Origin: Sodaliphilus pleomorphus
Lineage (GTDB): Bacteria > Bacteroidota > Bacteroidia > Bacteroidales > Muribaculaceae
Direction of reading: 5' to 3'
DNA: 64,000 nucleotides
Assembly (NCBI RefSeq): GCF_009676955.1
Contig: NZ_CP045696.1
Coordinates: 1,362,501-1,426,500, forward strand
Part shown: positions 14,721-23,395 of the stretch, piece after piece
Position numbering within the stretch: the first letter of the stretch is position 1
How the letters are laid out: every line of letters begins with the position of its first letter
The notes under the pieces: model-generated
Told to the model about the DNA's origin: nothing
The model's input: only the letters and a program-made list of their open reading frames with translations
The model's database searches: none
Translations under genes and position numbers: made by a program

Positions 14721-17471
14721 TTAGCCCATGTGGGCCATGGCACTGTAGAGGTCGAAAAGGCGCGACACACACTCGGTCTCGGTCATGCGCGTCGCAAAGC
14801 CATAGGCAGCCATCACAGCACGGTCGTTGGCCCGGTGCGCCTCCAGTAAGTCATAGGGCATCAAGTTAGGGTTGTAGAGATCGGCCAGCGAGGAGTCGGG
14901 ATAGTGGCTGCGGGCATCGAGTATGCCCTGAGCGGTAGTCGCTATCTTCTCTGCTTGCTCGGCCGTGGGCGAGGGCCACGGGAAGTTGTTGTACACCACA
15001 TCCTTGGAATAACGATAGCGCATCTCCAAGCGGCCGCACACGACCCGCATCCAAGCCATGTGCACGTTGCTTTCCAAAATGCCAAAGTGGTAAAGAGTGG
15101 CAGAGGGGATGAGAAGAACAAGATTACTTGCAAAGGTGCCTTTATGAATAAATCCCATCGGCACATATCTGCGCTTTTCCGATGAAACCGATGGAATTAT
15201 AATTGAGTCTCCATTCGGCATGTTCTCCACGAGGAAGCGTGTGGGGCGATCGGCCAGCCTGCGTGTCCCCGCCCTTTTGCTGGCAAGACGGAGGAGACGA
15301 ACATTCTCGACCCTCTTTTTGCATAACGGCATCTCGTTGATTTCCTTAGGTGAGCAGTCGCCAAGCCAAAGACAATACCTGGGCTTTTGATGGATGAATT
15401 CCTCAGAGCCGTACCAAAGATGGAAATATGATGCTGATTTAGGCTCTTTCTTTATGAATTCATCCATCTCTTCTTTTTTGAAAAGATAGTTGCCGCCATC
15501 AATAGGCTGATTGCCAATACCTATGGCCGGAACATTGCAGAGAGCCTTACTGCGACTGTGAATGAATGTGTCCGGCGCGTCTACGAGATACGGATTTATA
15601 TGTGCTGCCTTTATCGTTTGTCCATTGTCGAAGATAAACTTATTGTGGTTGTCGACATAAGAAAAGCCCACAATTACGACGTGTACGTGAGCCTTTAATG
15701 AAGCCTCACTATCCCAGCGAAACGTGCAGTGAGCAAAATTGATCTTTAGGCCATCCCTCATTAACGGAGCCCAAAGATTGGCCACTTGCTCACCCTGTGA
15801 TATCGAATTGGTTGACACAAGAGCTGTCTGTATGGAAGTTCCCTTCATCAATTCGGCGCTACGTTTGTACCATGCACCGACATAATCGATATTACCGAGG
15901 TTTTTCCAATCCTTGCCAAACACATAGAGCATGTCATCCTTTTGCTCCGGCGACATCAATCGTGCCCCCACAAACGGCGGGTTACCGATAATATAGTCCG
16001 GATGGGGACATACATGACGCCAATCCATGTGCAGGGCATTGCCCTCGTGAATGTTGGCATAGCTGTGCAAGGGCAAGAAGTCGATGTCGTGGTGAATGAT
16101 GCTCTCGGTCTCAGCCATCATCTGACTCTCGCTTATCCACAGCGCTGTGGTGGCCACGGTGACGGCAAAATCGTTGATCTCGATGCCATAGAATTGATTG
16201 ATACTCACCTTGATGGGATTGACAAAGGCATCGAGGGGCTCCATGTTGTAGATGAGCTTGATCACCTGGTTCTCGAGCCGTCGCAACGACAGGTAGGTCT
16301 CGGTGAGAAAATTGCCAGAGCCGCACGCGGGGTCGAGAAAAACAAGCGAGGCCAGCTGGTCTTGAAATTCGTGCAGAGCCTTGAGACGGCGTTTAAACAC
16401 CGGCTCGTCGGTGATGTCGGCCAACTTGCGCTTGAGGCCATCGAGAAACAGCGGGTCGATCACCTTGTGTATGTTTTCGATCGAGGTATAGTGCATGCCG
16501 CCCGACCGACGGGTGACAGCATTGAGGGTGCTCTCAAACACGCCACCAAAGATGGTGGGCGAAATTTGCGACCAGTCGAAGTCGAGCGATGCATGTTGCA
16601 ACAGCACATGCCGCATCTCCTCGGTAAAAGGCGGCACGTCGATTTGCTCGGCAAAGAGCCCGCCATTGGTATAAGGGAAGGCGGCCAGGTCGGGACGCAA
16701 ATACTTGCTGCGACGCTCGACCGGGGTGTTGAGCGTGTCGAAAACGCGCAGCAAGGCGTCGCGCATGTCGGCGGCCTCATACCGGTCAAGATAGTCGTGA
16801 AACATGTCGTGCCGTCCAAAAATGCCGGCATCCTCGGCATAGAGGCAGAACACCAGTCGCACACACAAGATGTTGAGATACCGCATCGAGCGAGGGTCGG
16901 TCAGGTCATACTCCTTGATGAGCGCATCATAGATGCGGCCCACAATCTCGCCAGCCTGCATGCTCACTTCCATTTCCTTGTTGATGTGGACACTTCCCGT
17001 GTCGACGAGAAACTGCAAGCGGTAGTAGTCGTCGCCCAGATTGATGAGCGCGATGTGCTGCGGCTCGCTGTTGGGGTTTTCCATGTCGTAGACGTCGATT
17101 TCGGCAAAGTTGCAAGTCACTATCCAGCGAGGGCGTTGCGAGTAGGGCAACGCGGCCGAGTAGCGCTGCGCCTGCTGGAACGGGGTGAGCATGGTGCCAT
17201 CGCTTTGGCGTATGGGCTTGCGTAAGTCCTTGCCCAGCGACTTTTGCTCGATCATGACATGAGTGGCTGGTATCATCACATCGATAAACGAGGTGGAGTC
17301 GAGCTGCACCTTGTCTTCAAACTCCACCCACTCGGTGGGATTGGGCACGCCATAGACGTTGCCCAACAGGTCGAGCCAGTAGCGTTGGCTCTCGCCTTTT
17401 TCATAGCCTCTGCCGTGCCAACGTTTGGCAAACTCAATAGCGGCCTGGCGTTGTTGCTTCTCGGTGTTCAT
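14721..17471 (-). CDS. MmeI-like single-chain restriction-modification enzyme (Type IIG/IIL type)
   Basis: A 916-residue protein with the order of MmeI-family enzymes: an N-terminal nuclease-like domain (D64 in FIDVMI and E75-Q-K77 in MIEQKS, a PD-(D/E)xK arrangement), a helical connector (about 170-350), a SAM-dependent amino-methyltransferase (motif I FLDPACGSGNFL at about 377-388; motif IV NPPF at about 497-500) and a C-terminal target recognition region. It would cut and protect DNA from one polypeptide. The DNA from about 15080 to 15960, coding for residues about 504-797 just after NPPF, is clearly AT-richer than both sides, suggesting exchange of the recognition part. The start ATG overlaps the stop of the upstream membrane protein gene (ATGA). 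Confidence 0.88.
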   Translation of the reverse strand: MNTEKQQRQAAIEFAKRWHGRGYEKGESQRYWLDLLGNVYGVPNPTEWVEFEDKVQLDSTSFIDVMIPATHVMIEQKSLGKDLRKPIRQSDGTMLTPFQQAQRYSAALPYSQRPRWIVTCNFAEIDVYDMENPNSEPQHIALINLGDDYYRLQFLVDTGSVHINKEMEVSMQAGEIVGRIYDALIKEYDLTDPRSMRYLNILCVRLVFCLYAEDAGIFGRHDMFHDYLDRYEAADMRDALLRVFDTLNTPVERRSKYLRPDLAAFPYTNGGLFAEQIDVPPFTEEMRHVLLQHASLDFDWSQISPTIFGGVFESTLNAVTRRSGGMHYTSIENIHKVIDPLFLDGLKRKLADITDEPVFKRRLKALHEFQDQLASLVFLDPACGSGNFLTETYLSLRRLENQVIKLIYNMEPLDAFVNPIKVSINQFYGIEINDFAVTVATTALWISESQMMAETESIIHHDIDFLPLHSYANIHEGNALHMDWRHVCPHPDYIIGNPPFVGARLMSPEQKDDMLYVFGKDWKNLGNIDYVGAWYKRSAELMKGTSIQTALVSTNSISQGEQVANLWAPLMRDGLKINFAHCTFRWDSEASLKAHVHVVIVGFSYVDNHNKFIFDNGQTIKAAHINPYLVDAPDTFIHSRSKALCNVPAIGIGNQPIDGGNYLFKKEEMDEFIKKEPKSASYFHLWYGSEEFIHQKPRYCLWLGDCSPKEINEMPLCKKRVENVRLLRLASKRAGTRRLADRPTRFLVENMPNGDSIIIPSVSSEKRRYVPMGFIHKGTFASNLVLLIPSATLYHFGILESNVHMAWMRVVCGRLEMRYRYSKDVVYNNFPWPSPTAEQAEKIATTAQGILDARSHYPDSSLADLYNPNLMPYDLLEAHRANDRAVMAAYGFATRMTETECVSRLFDLYSAMAHMG

Positions 17472-19201
17472 TTTGGGTTTGGGTTGTTAAAGTTATTTTT
17501 TTGCCGGGGCCAGGATGGGGGGAGGTAGAGCACAAAATGCGAGTCTTGGTAAGCGATGCGATAGTGATGGCGGCGCAAGAAGGCATTGAGCGCGGCCAGC
17601 TTGGCATCGTCGAGAAATGGCGAGCGCACGTTGTAGTGGTCGAGGTCGGGCGCGGGACGCCCCCAGTGTTGCCCTATGGTGTTGAACCGCTGGCGCAGCA
17701 CGGCCGGCAGCGGGCCGGCAGCGGCAGCCTTGTCGAGCTTGGAGCGCAGCAGGCCGGCACTCAACAGCTCGGGCCACGAGCAGCCCATGTAGGGGCGCGT
17801 GTCGGTCATGTAGTTGACCAGGGGCATGCTGCCATACACCATGAGCGTGTCGCCGGCACTCACCCAGGGCTCGATGCCGCGCAACATGCTGTCGACCACA
17901 GCCGCGCGCGCGGGTGTGGTGTAGATGCCGGCCACCCGAGGGTTGTGCACCGTCGCCGTCTTCTCCCACACAGGGCCTTGGTCGAAGTACACATCGCCCG
18001 AAACCAACTTGAAGGCGCACACCAGTGCAAAGACCGCGAGCAGGTCGCGGCCGTGGTTGTCGATCCACAGCGAGGCGGCTACCGGCAAGGCCAGCAGTGT
18101 GACCAGCGTGCCGCTGTTGTAGGCATAGCCGTCGCTGCCCACGGGAAACACCAGCGCCGTGTAGAGACCCGCCCAGGCCGCCATGCGCTGCTGCGGGTTG
18201 CCCATGACGATGACATAGATGCAGCCCGCCACGGCAAGTATCCACACCGGCCGCACGATGTTGATGCGCAGGGTGAGCCACACCACGAGCACGATGCAGG
18301 TCAAGCGCAACAGCCACCTGAGCGGCCGCAGCTCAATCCAGTCGCCCACCTTGATGTAGAGCCAGGCCACCAAGCCATATTTCACGCCCACCCACAGCTC
18401 GGTCTTGAAGAAGCCCAGCTGCGACATGAGCAAGAATGCCGCCGAGTGGGTCGAGGCGCCCTTCTGGCCGGTGGCCAGGGCGTGCAAGTCGGTCATGTTG
18501 TCGAGGAAAATGCCCAGGTGCCCCAGCCCCCACATGAGGGCCGCCATGATGCCCACGCCTGCCACTGCGCCCCCCAGGCCTGCGAGCATGAGCCGGCCAC
18601 GATGCCTGCCGCCGTGCACTGCGGGCAGGAGCACGAGCAGCCCCAGGGCCAGCACATCGGGCACCCGCGTGAAGATGTTGACGCCCATCACCAGGCCCGA
18701 CAGCGCCACGAGCCAGGCGTTGCTGCGCATCAAGCCCTGGCAGAGCAACACTGCTGCAGCCACCCACAGCATGATGGCCAGCAAGTCGTTGCACAGCGTG
18801 ACGGGGATGAGGATATAGGAGAAAGCTGCCACCACCAGGGCCAGTATCACGCCCGAGGGCCTGAAGAGCGTGCGCAGGTACAGAAAGGCCAGCCACATGC
18901 TGCCCACGACGACGACAATACCTGCAAGGCGCATGCCCAGCAGCCCCATGCCAGGGAAGAAATGCAGCAACGTGCCGCCCACCAGACCGCTCAGGTAGTA
19001 CATGAAGTTGTACTCCACCGTGCCGGGTGCATCGAAGATGCGGGCATAGAAGGTCATGTAAAACCCGCTGTCGCACACGTCGAGGCCAAACACGGCGCCC
19101 ACCGTGAGATAGGCCGCCACTACGAGGGTGGCTATTCCCATCCACAGGCCGCTGCGGGCATCTATCTTGCTTGTCAACGTGCTGGCTGCAGGTTTTTTCA
19201 T
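17468..19201 (-). CDS. Polytopic membrane protein of unknown function, GT-C-like
   Basis: A 577-residue protein with about ten hydrophobic segments in the first 400 residues and a soluble C-terminal part. An early periplasmic-side loop contains DVCDSGFYMTFYARIF, with an acidic pair in the position typical of membrane glycosyltransferases of the GT-C fold, and the overall shape resembles that group, but no diagnostic motif was recognised. It could be a lipid-linked sugar transferase or an unrelated Bacteroidetes membrane protein. The ATG at 19201 is followed by a short basic, Ser/Thr-rich start. Its TGA overlaps the start of the restriction-modification gene by 4 bp, which suggests co-translation. 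Confidence 0.6.
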   Translation of the reverse strand: MKKPAASTLTSKIDARSGLWMGIATLVVAAYLTVGAVFGLDVCDSGFYMTFYARIFDAPGTVEYNFMYYLSGLVGGTLLHFFPGMGLLGMRLAGIVVVVGSMWLAFLYLRTLFRPSGVILALVVAAFSYILIPVTLCNDLLAIMLWVAAAVLLCQGLMRSNAWLVALSGLVMGVNIFTRVPDVLALGLLVLLPAVHGGRHRGRLMLAGLGGAVAGVGIMAALMWGLGHLGIFLDNMTDLHALATGQKGASTHSAAFLLMSQLGFFKTELWVGVKYGLVAWLYIKVGDWIELRPLRWLLRLTCIVLVVWLTLRINIVRPVWILAVAGCIYVIVMGNPQQRMAAWAGLYTALVFPVGSDGYAYNSGTLVTLLALPVAASLWIDNHGRDLLAVFALVCAFKLVSGDVYFDQGPVWEKTATVHNPRVAGIYTTPARAAVVDSMLRGIEPWVSAGDTLMVYGSMPLVNYMTDTRPYMGCSWPELLSAGLLRSKLDKAAAAGPLPAVLRQRFNTIGQHWGRPAPDLDHYNVRSPFLDDAKLAALNAFLRRHHYRIAYQDSHFVLYLPPSWPRQKNNFNNPNPK

Positions 19202-19273
19202 TGTGTGTGTGTATTGTGCAGTGCCCCACCGCTGGGGCTGGTGCTAAGGTAGTGAAAAAACAACAACAAAACA

Positions 19274-19306
19274 AGCGCCCTATGTCTTCATGAGCACAAG
19301 GGCGCT
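19274..19306 (-). terminator. Terminator of the secG operon
   Basis: AGCGCCCT (19274-19281) pairs with AGGGCGCT (19299-19306). On the minus strand it is followed by a T-rich run, downstream of the secG stop codon. Confidence 0.65.
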
Positions 19307-19348
19307 GCTATATCGCGTAAAATTGTGTGTGTGTGTGTGGGCTGACGC

Positions 19349-19663
19349 TTACTTCTGTGCAGGAGTATTGATAGGCGTGCCTTGATTTTGCTGCACAGGC
19401 ATGTCCTTCAAGGTAGGCATCTTCTCACGAGTCACATACTGGGTGTCGGTGAACAGGCAGGTGCATATCGAAAGCACGCAGATGAATATTGCCAGGCCCC
19501 AAGTGAGCTTCTCGATAAAATCGGTTGTCTTGCGCACACCCATAAACTGGTTGTAGTTGTTGACATTGGCAGCAAGGCCGCCGCCCTTAGACTTTTGAAT
19601 CAAGATTACACCCACCAAGACGATCGATGCAATTGTAATCAAAGTTGCAAAAATACCATACAT
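19349..19663 (-). CDS. secG: Preprotein translocase subunit SecG
   Basis: A 104-residue inner-membrane protein, the small auxiliary subunit of the SecYEG export channel. Two hydrophobic segments (about 3-22, IFATLITIASIVLVGVILIQ; and about 52-72, LTWGLAIFICVLSICTCLF) flank the typical QKSKGGGLAANV loop. The C-terminal tail after residue 75 is polar and Pro/Gln-rich, as in Bacteroidetes homologues. It is the last gene of a run including lptE and a TPR-like gene, so it is probably co-transcribed with outer-membrane biogenesis genes. Confidence 0.92.
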   Translation of the reverse strand: MYGIFATLITIASIVLVGVILIQKSKGGGLAANVNNYNQFMGVRKTTDFIEKLTWGLAIFICVLSICTCLFTDTQYVTREKMPTLKDMPVQQNQGTPINTPAQK

Positions 19664-19680
19664 AATATTTTATCTGATTT

Positions 19681-20454
19681 TTATTTTTTACTTTTTTCGT
19701 TGAGTACCAATTTCCTTAAGAAACGTATTTGGTCTGCAAAGTAAATACTTTTTTCTGGAAATTTCAAATTTATGTTCTCTATAATTTCAAGAGCCTTAGA
19801 ATATTTGCCTCGCGAGATGTACATCTTGGCCAGCGACTCGCTCAGCATCGAGTCGTCTTGCGGCTTGGGCTCGGCGATGGGCGTGTGGGCGATCTCGGCT
19901 GCCGCGGCGGGTTCCACGTGCTGCTGTGGCACCGACAGGGATTGACGTTTCTCGCGCTCGCGCTCCTGGGCGATAAACTTGTTGATGAGTTCGTCGTCGT
20001 GGCTCATGTCGAGGTCGGTGGCGTCGGCGGTGCCGCCCTCGTCGCGTTCCTGGGCGGCAAGCACATCGGCATAGTCGGGCGTGGGATTGAAGATGGCATT
20101 GTTGATGGCCTCGATCTCCTTGCTGCTCGTCGACCCGAAGGTGTTGAGAAACTGGTCGATGGCCTCGTCGGTGCCCGGTGTGGCCTGCTGCTGCAGGGGC
20201 TCGGGATAGAAGCTGGCAAAGAGCTGGGCCGATACGCCCAGTTGCATGGCCAGGGCCTGGCGGTCGGGGGTCACGAGAGCCAAGCGGTCGAGGATGGCCC
20301 GGTTGTCGTCGCCCTCGATGCCGTGCTGCTTGAGGTAGAGCAGGGCTGGCAGTGCGAAGTAGGGGTAGCGCTCGAGTGCCTCGTCGAGCCACTCGCGGGT
20401 GGCCACCGTGGTGTCGCCGCCCATTATCTTGTCGATGTCGTGTAGTATGTCCAT
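19681..20454 (-). CDS. TPR-like protein of the lptE-secG operon
   Basis: A 257-residue protein with no signal peptide. The N-terminal part is helical (TREWLDEALERYPYFALPAL), the middle is acidic and low in complexity (about 100-200), and the C-terminal part has a single TPR-like hairpin (SESLAKMYISRGKYSKALEI, IENINLKFPEKS). This fits the small tetratricopeptide protein found between lptE and secG in many Bacteroidetes; its function is unknown. The ATG at 20454 overlaps the lptE stop (ATGA), so this start is preferred over an in-frame codon 63 bases upstream. Probably cytoplasmic and translationally coupled to lptE. Confidence 0.72.
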   Translation of the reverse strand: MDILHDIDKIMGGDTTVATREWLDEALERYPYFALPALLYLKQHGIEGDDNRAILDRLALVTPDRQALAMQLGVSAQLFASFYPEPLQQQATPGTDEAIDQFLNTFGSTSSKEIEAINNAIFNPTPDYADVLAAQERDEGGTADATDLDMSHDDELINKFIAQEREREKRQSLSVPQQHVEPAAAAEIAHTPIAEPKPQDDSMLSESLAKMYISRGKYSKALEIIENINLKFPEKSIYFADQIRFLRKLVLNEKSKK

Positions 20455-20990
20455 CACCAGTTGCCTAAGGTTGCATTGAAAATCAAGTCCTTCAAGTCGT
20501 CGCATATCTCGGAGCACAGCTGGTCTTGCACGTCGGTGAGCAGCTGGTTGCTGTCGAAGTCGCGGTAGGCCGAGAAGGTCTGGTCGGTCGACAGGGCCGC
20601 GTTCTTGTTGTCGATATATTTCACGTGCACCGAGATGGTGAGGCGCGTGCGACTGGCATAGGCATTGTCGCTCACGGCCTGGGGGCTGAGCGAGTAGCCT
20701 GTGATCTCGCCCTCGATGCGCAGGTCGCTGTTGGGGCTGTCGATCACGTGCAGGCGCGTGTTTTGCGTCACCATGTCTTTGAGCTTGTTTTCAAAGAGCT
20801 GCTGCAGCGGCGGGTAGACCAGCGAGGCTCGTATAGGGAAATCGCTGAACGACACGGTCTTGTAGACGGTGTAGTCGAGTGCGGCGCCGTTGAGCTTGTA
20901 GCTTATCTTGCACGAGCTGGGCACGAGCACAAGCAGCACGAGTGTGAATATTGCGATAGCGCGTCGTAGCATTTTCTTGTTGCGAAACAT
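20454..20990 (-). CDS. lptE: LPS-assembly lipoprotein LptE-like
   Basis: A 178-residue outer-membrane lipoprotein. The signal peptide ends in a lipobox (LVLVPSSC, with Cys about 27). The mature start CKISYKLNGAALDYTVYKTV and the ASLVYPPLQQLFENKLKDMV stretch are characteristic of the Bacteroidetes LptE family, which plugs the LptD barrel and helps place lipopolysaccharide on the surface. An ATG at 21026 would add 12 residues; the ATG at 20990 gives the cleaner lipoprotein signal. It is translationally coupled to the TPR-like gene and lies 43 bp after the sigma-54 activator. Confidence 0.85.
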   Translation of the reverse strand: MFRNKKMLRRAIAIFTLVLLVLVPSSCKISYKLNGAALDYTVYKTVSFSDFPIRASLVYPPLQQLFENKLKDMVTQNTRLHVIDSPNSDLRIEGEITGYSLSPQAVSDNAYASRTRLTISVHVKYIDNKNAALSTDQTFSAYRDFDSNQLLTDVQDQLCSEICDDLKDLIFNATLGNW

Positions 20991-21033
20991 AGCCGATAGT
21001 CGATTTTCAATTGAACTGCACCACATGATGTTG

Positions 21034-22326
21034 TCAACTCTTCAGGTTGCGCGACTCCAGGCCGTACTCCTTGATTTTGCGATAGAGCGTGCGTTCAGAG
21101 ATGTTGAGCTCCTCGGCCGTCTTCTTGCGGCGGCCGCAGTTGCGCTCGAGCGCACGGGTGATGGTCTCGCGCTCGGTGTCCTCGAGGGTTTTCACCGGCC
21201 GCACCTCGTCGGGCTCGACCGCGGTGGCGTCTACCTCGTGCACTTGCGGTGCGGCACCGGGCACTGCGCCGTAGTCGTCGAGACCTATCGACTTGAGCTC
21301 GGGCGACTTGTACTTCGACAGGCTGCCCACCAGCTGCTTCGACTGGCGCTTGAGCTCGGCCACGTCGTCGTTGATGTGGGCCACGTGGCTGCCCGTCTCG
21401 ACGGCGGTCTTGAGGTTTTCGATCTCGCTTTGGAGCTGGAATATCATCTTGAAGATGAGCTCGCGCTCGCGGTTGTAGTCAAAGGCCGAAGCCTGGCTGG
21501 CGACAACGGGCTTCATGTCGTCGGTGGCATAGGGCAGGTAGCGGCGCACATCGTCGCCCGTGAGCGTGTTGCCAGCCTCGAAGAGGGCGATTTGCTCCAC
21601 CACGTTTTTGAGCTGGCGCACGTTGCCTGGCCAGCGGTAGCCCATTATGGCCTGGCGTGCCTCGCCAGTGTACTCGACTTGCGGCATGTGGTAGTTGTCG
21701 GCAAAGTCGTGGCTGAACTTGCGGGTGAGCAGCCACACGTCGTCGCCGCGGTCGCGCAGGGGCGGTATGTTGATTTGCACCGTCGAAAGGCGGTAGTACA
21801 AGTCCTCGCGAAACTTGCCCTCTTTCACGGCGCGCACCATGTCTTTGTTGGTGGCGGCCACTACACGTATGTTGGTTTTCTTGACTTCGGCCGAGCCCAC
21901 ACGCATGTACTCGCCCGACTCAAGCACACGCAGCAGGCGGGCCTGGGTGGTGAGCGGCAGCTCGGCCACCTCGTCGAGGAAGATGGTGCCGCCGTTGGCC
22001 TCCTCAAAGTATCCCTTGTGGGCCGCTATGGCTCCGGTGAAGGCACCCTTCTCGTGCCCGAAGAGCTCACTGTCGATAGTACCCTCGGGAATGGCGCCAC
22101 AGTTGACGGCGATATACTTGTTGTGCCGGCGGGCACTGTTGGTGTGTATGATTTGGGGGAAGAATTCCTTGCCTGCGCCGCTCTCGCCAATGATGAGCAC
22201 GCTCAAGTCGATGGGAGCCACTTGAAGGGCGCGGTCGATGGCCACAAGCAACTTGGGCGAGTTGCCTATGATCGAGAAGCGCTGCTTCACGCTCTGCACA
22301 TTGGACGAAATTTTAGTGATAGCCAT
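21034..22326 (-). CDS. Sigma-54 interacting transcriptional activator
   Basis: A 430-residue AAA+ enhancer-binding protein. The Walker A motif is GESGAGKE at 47-54, the sigma-54 contact loop GAFTGA at 94-99, and the Walker B region GGTIFLDEVAEL at about 111-122; the arginine-finger region (REDLYYRLS) is present. The C-terminal end is a Fis-type helix-turn-helix (ERNCGRRKKTAEELNISERT). No receiver, GAF or PAS domain precedes the ATPase, so control must come from elsewhere, for example a partner protein or expression level. The region at about 250-370 between ATPase and HTH is variable and coiled-coil-like. Its place ahead of lptE and secG suggests a link to envelope assembly. Confidence 0.93.
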   Translation of the reverse strand: MAITKISSNVQSVKQRFSIIGNSPKLLVAIDRALQVAPIDLSVLIIGESGAGKEFFPQIIHTNSARRHNKYIAVNCGAIPEGTIDSELFGHEKGAFTGAIAAHKGYFEEANGGTIFLDEVAELPLTTQARLLRVLESGEYMRVGSAEVKKTNIRVVAATNKDMVRAVKEGKFREDLYYRLSTVQINIPPLRDRGDDVWLLTRKFSHDFADNYHMPQVEYTGEARQAIMGYRWPGNVRQLKNVVEQIALFEAGNTLTGDDVRRYLPYATDDMKPVVASQASAFDYNRERELIFKMIFQLQSEIENLKTAVETGSHVAHINDDVAELKRQSKQLVGSLSKYKSPELKSIGLDDYGAVPGAAPQVHEVDATAVEPDEVRPVKTLEDTERETITRALERNCGRRKKTAEELNISERTLYRKIKEYGLESRNLKS

Positions 22327-22344
22327 AATAGTGAATTGAGTCGT

Positions 22345-23205
22345 TTATTTCCATTTTTTCATCTCATAGGTCTTGCCTCGCAAAAATGCGCCCAGGTCGT
22401 CGAGCGACTGGTAGCGGGACTGCACCTCGGGGCTGATGGGATCGCCTATCGAGATGCGGAAGGTGTCGTTCTTGCGGCGAAACACCTCGCTGGGCAGCTT
22501 GAGGGTGCGCAGGCGCCAGTCGATCATGCCCAGTATAGTGAACACGAGGCTGTTGTGCCCGTGAAAGTAGATGGGCACTACTGGCACCTTGAGCTTCTTG
22601 ATGAGCCGCATCACCGTGGGCTGCCAGGCGCGGTCCTCGATGTGGAGGTCCCAGGTGAACTTCGACACAGCCCCTGCCGGAAAGAAACCCAGCGGGTGGC
22701 CGTCCTTGACATGGCGCATGGCCTCGGCAATGCCGCGCACGCTCTCGGCCCGACGCTTGGGGTCGTTGCTGGCCAGGGCGTCGACCATGATGAAGTTGGG
22801 ACGCATGGCACTTATGTAGTTGAGCACCATGTTGACCATCACCTTGAAGTCGGGGCGGCGCTCGCCTATGAGCTTGATGAGCATGATGCCGTCGAGCGCG
22901 CCAAAGGGGTGATTGCTCACCGTGATGAAGCCGCCCTGGGGCAGGTGGTCGAGCACCTGGCCGTTGTTGAGCTCGATGGTGATGTTCAGGTCCTTGAGCA
23001 ATCCTTGCACAAAGGGCACGCCGGGCGTGTCGCAGTTGTGGGCGTGTATCCAGTTCACCTTGTCGAGGGCGAGCACATGGCTCAGGAATTTCACCAGCCG
23101 CGGCTTGCCGTCGAAGTAAGGTATCATCTTGCGTATGTCGTCATAGTCCAGCACCGTGCGCTTGATGGGCTGCTGGCTGGCCTGTGGGGTTTGGTCGTGT
23201 TCCAT
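22345..23205 (-). CDS. Lysophospholipid acyltransferase-family protein
   Basis: A 286-residue PlsC-like acyltransferase. The catalytic HxxxxD motif is NHPFGALD near residue 89, followed by the acyl-acceptor motif region LGFFPAGAVSKF (about 158-170) and VVPIYFHGHNS. It probably adds an acyl chain to a lysolipid at the inner membrane; in Bacteroidetes similar proteins include the O-acyltransferase of glycine-lipid synthesis, so that is a possible alternative to a phospholipid role. A TTG at 23220 is possible, but the ATG at 23205 (MEHDQTPQASQ) is preferred. First gene of the sigma-54/lptE/secG run, with a promoter element at 23277. Confidence 0.82.
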   Translation of the reverse strand: MEHDQTPQASQQPIKRTVLDYDDIRKMIPYFDGKPRLVKFLSHVLALDKVNWIHAHNCDTPGVPFVQGLLKDLNITIELNNGQVLDHLPQGGFITVSNHPFGALDGIMLIKLIGERRPDFKVMVNMVLNYISAMRPNFIMVDALASNDPKRRAESVRGIAEAMRHVKDGHPLGFFPAGAVSKFTWDLHIEDRAWQPTVMRLIKKLKVPVVPIYFHGHNSLVFTILGMIDWRLRTLKLPSEVFRRKNDTFRISIGDPISPEVQSRYQSLDDLGAFLRGKTYEMKKWK

Positions 23206-23276
23206 ATCGTGCAGTTTCAACGTCGTGAAGTGTCGTCATGAAGTTCAGCAAGCGAGACTTCGATGAGACGCAAGTG

Positions 23277-23284
23277 CAAAGATA
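23277..23284 (-). promoter_or_regulatory. Candidate -7 element for the acyltransferase-secG operon
   Basis: On the minus strand this reads TATCTTTG (TAnnTTTG), about 72 bases before the ATG at 23205. No sigma-54 (GG-N10-GC) site was evident here. Confidence 0.5.
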
Positions 23285-23395
23285 ACGATAATCTCACGAA
23301 GTATCGCAAGATTACCGTTAAAAATATGTCAAAATGGCAGAACCGTGCCACCGTTCCCCTTCATAGCGCGGCGCCGGCGGCAGCGGCGATCGGCA

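Noticed and set aside
19201..19214. GT microsatellite, with another at 19325-19338
   Set aside because: Short dinucleotide runs next to start codons and terminators; no sign of phase-variable coding sequence.
19908..19925. parS-like GTTCCACGTG
   Set aside because: Only the left half fits the parS palindrome, and it lies inside a coding sequence far from parAB; no other copies were noticed.
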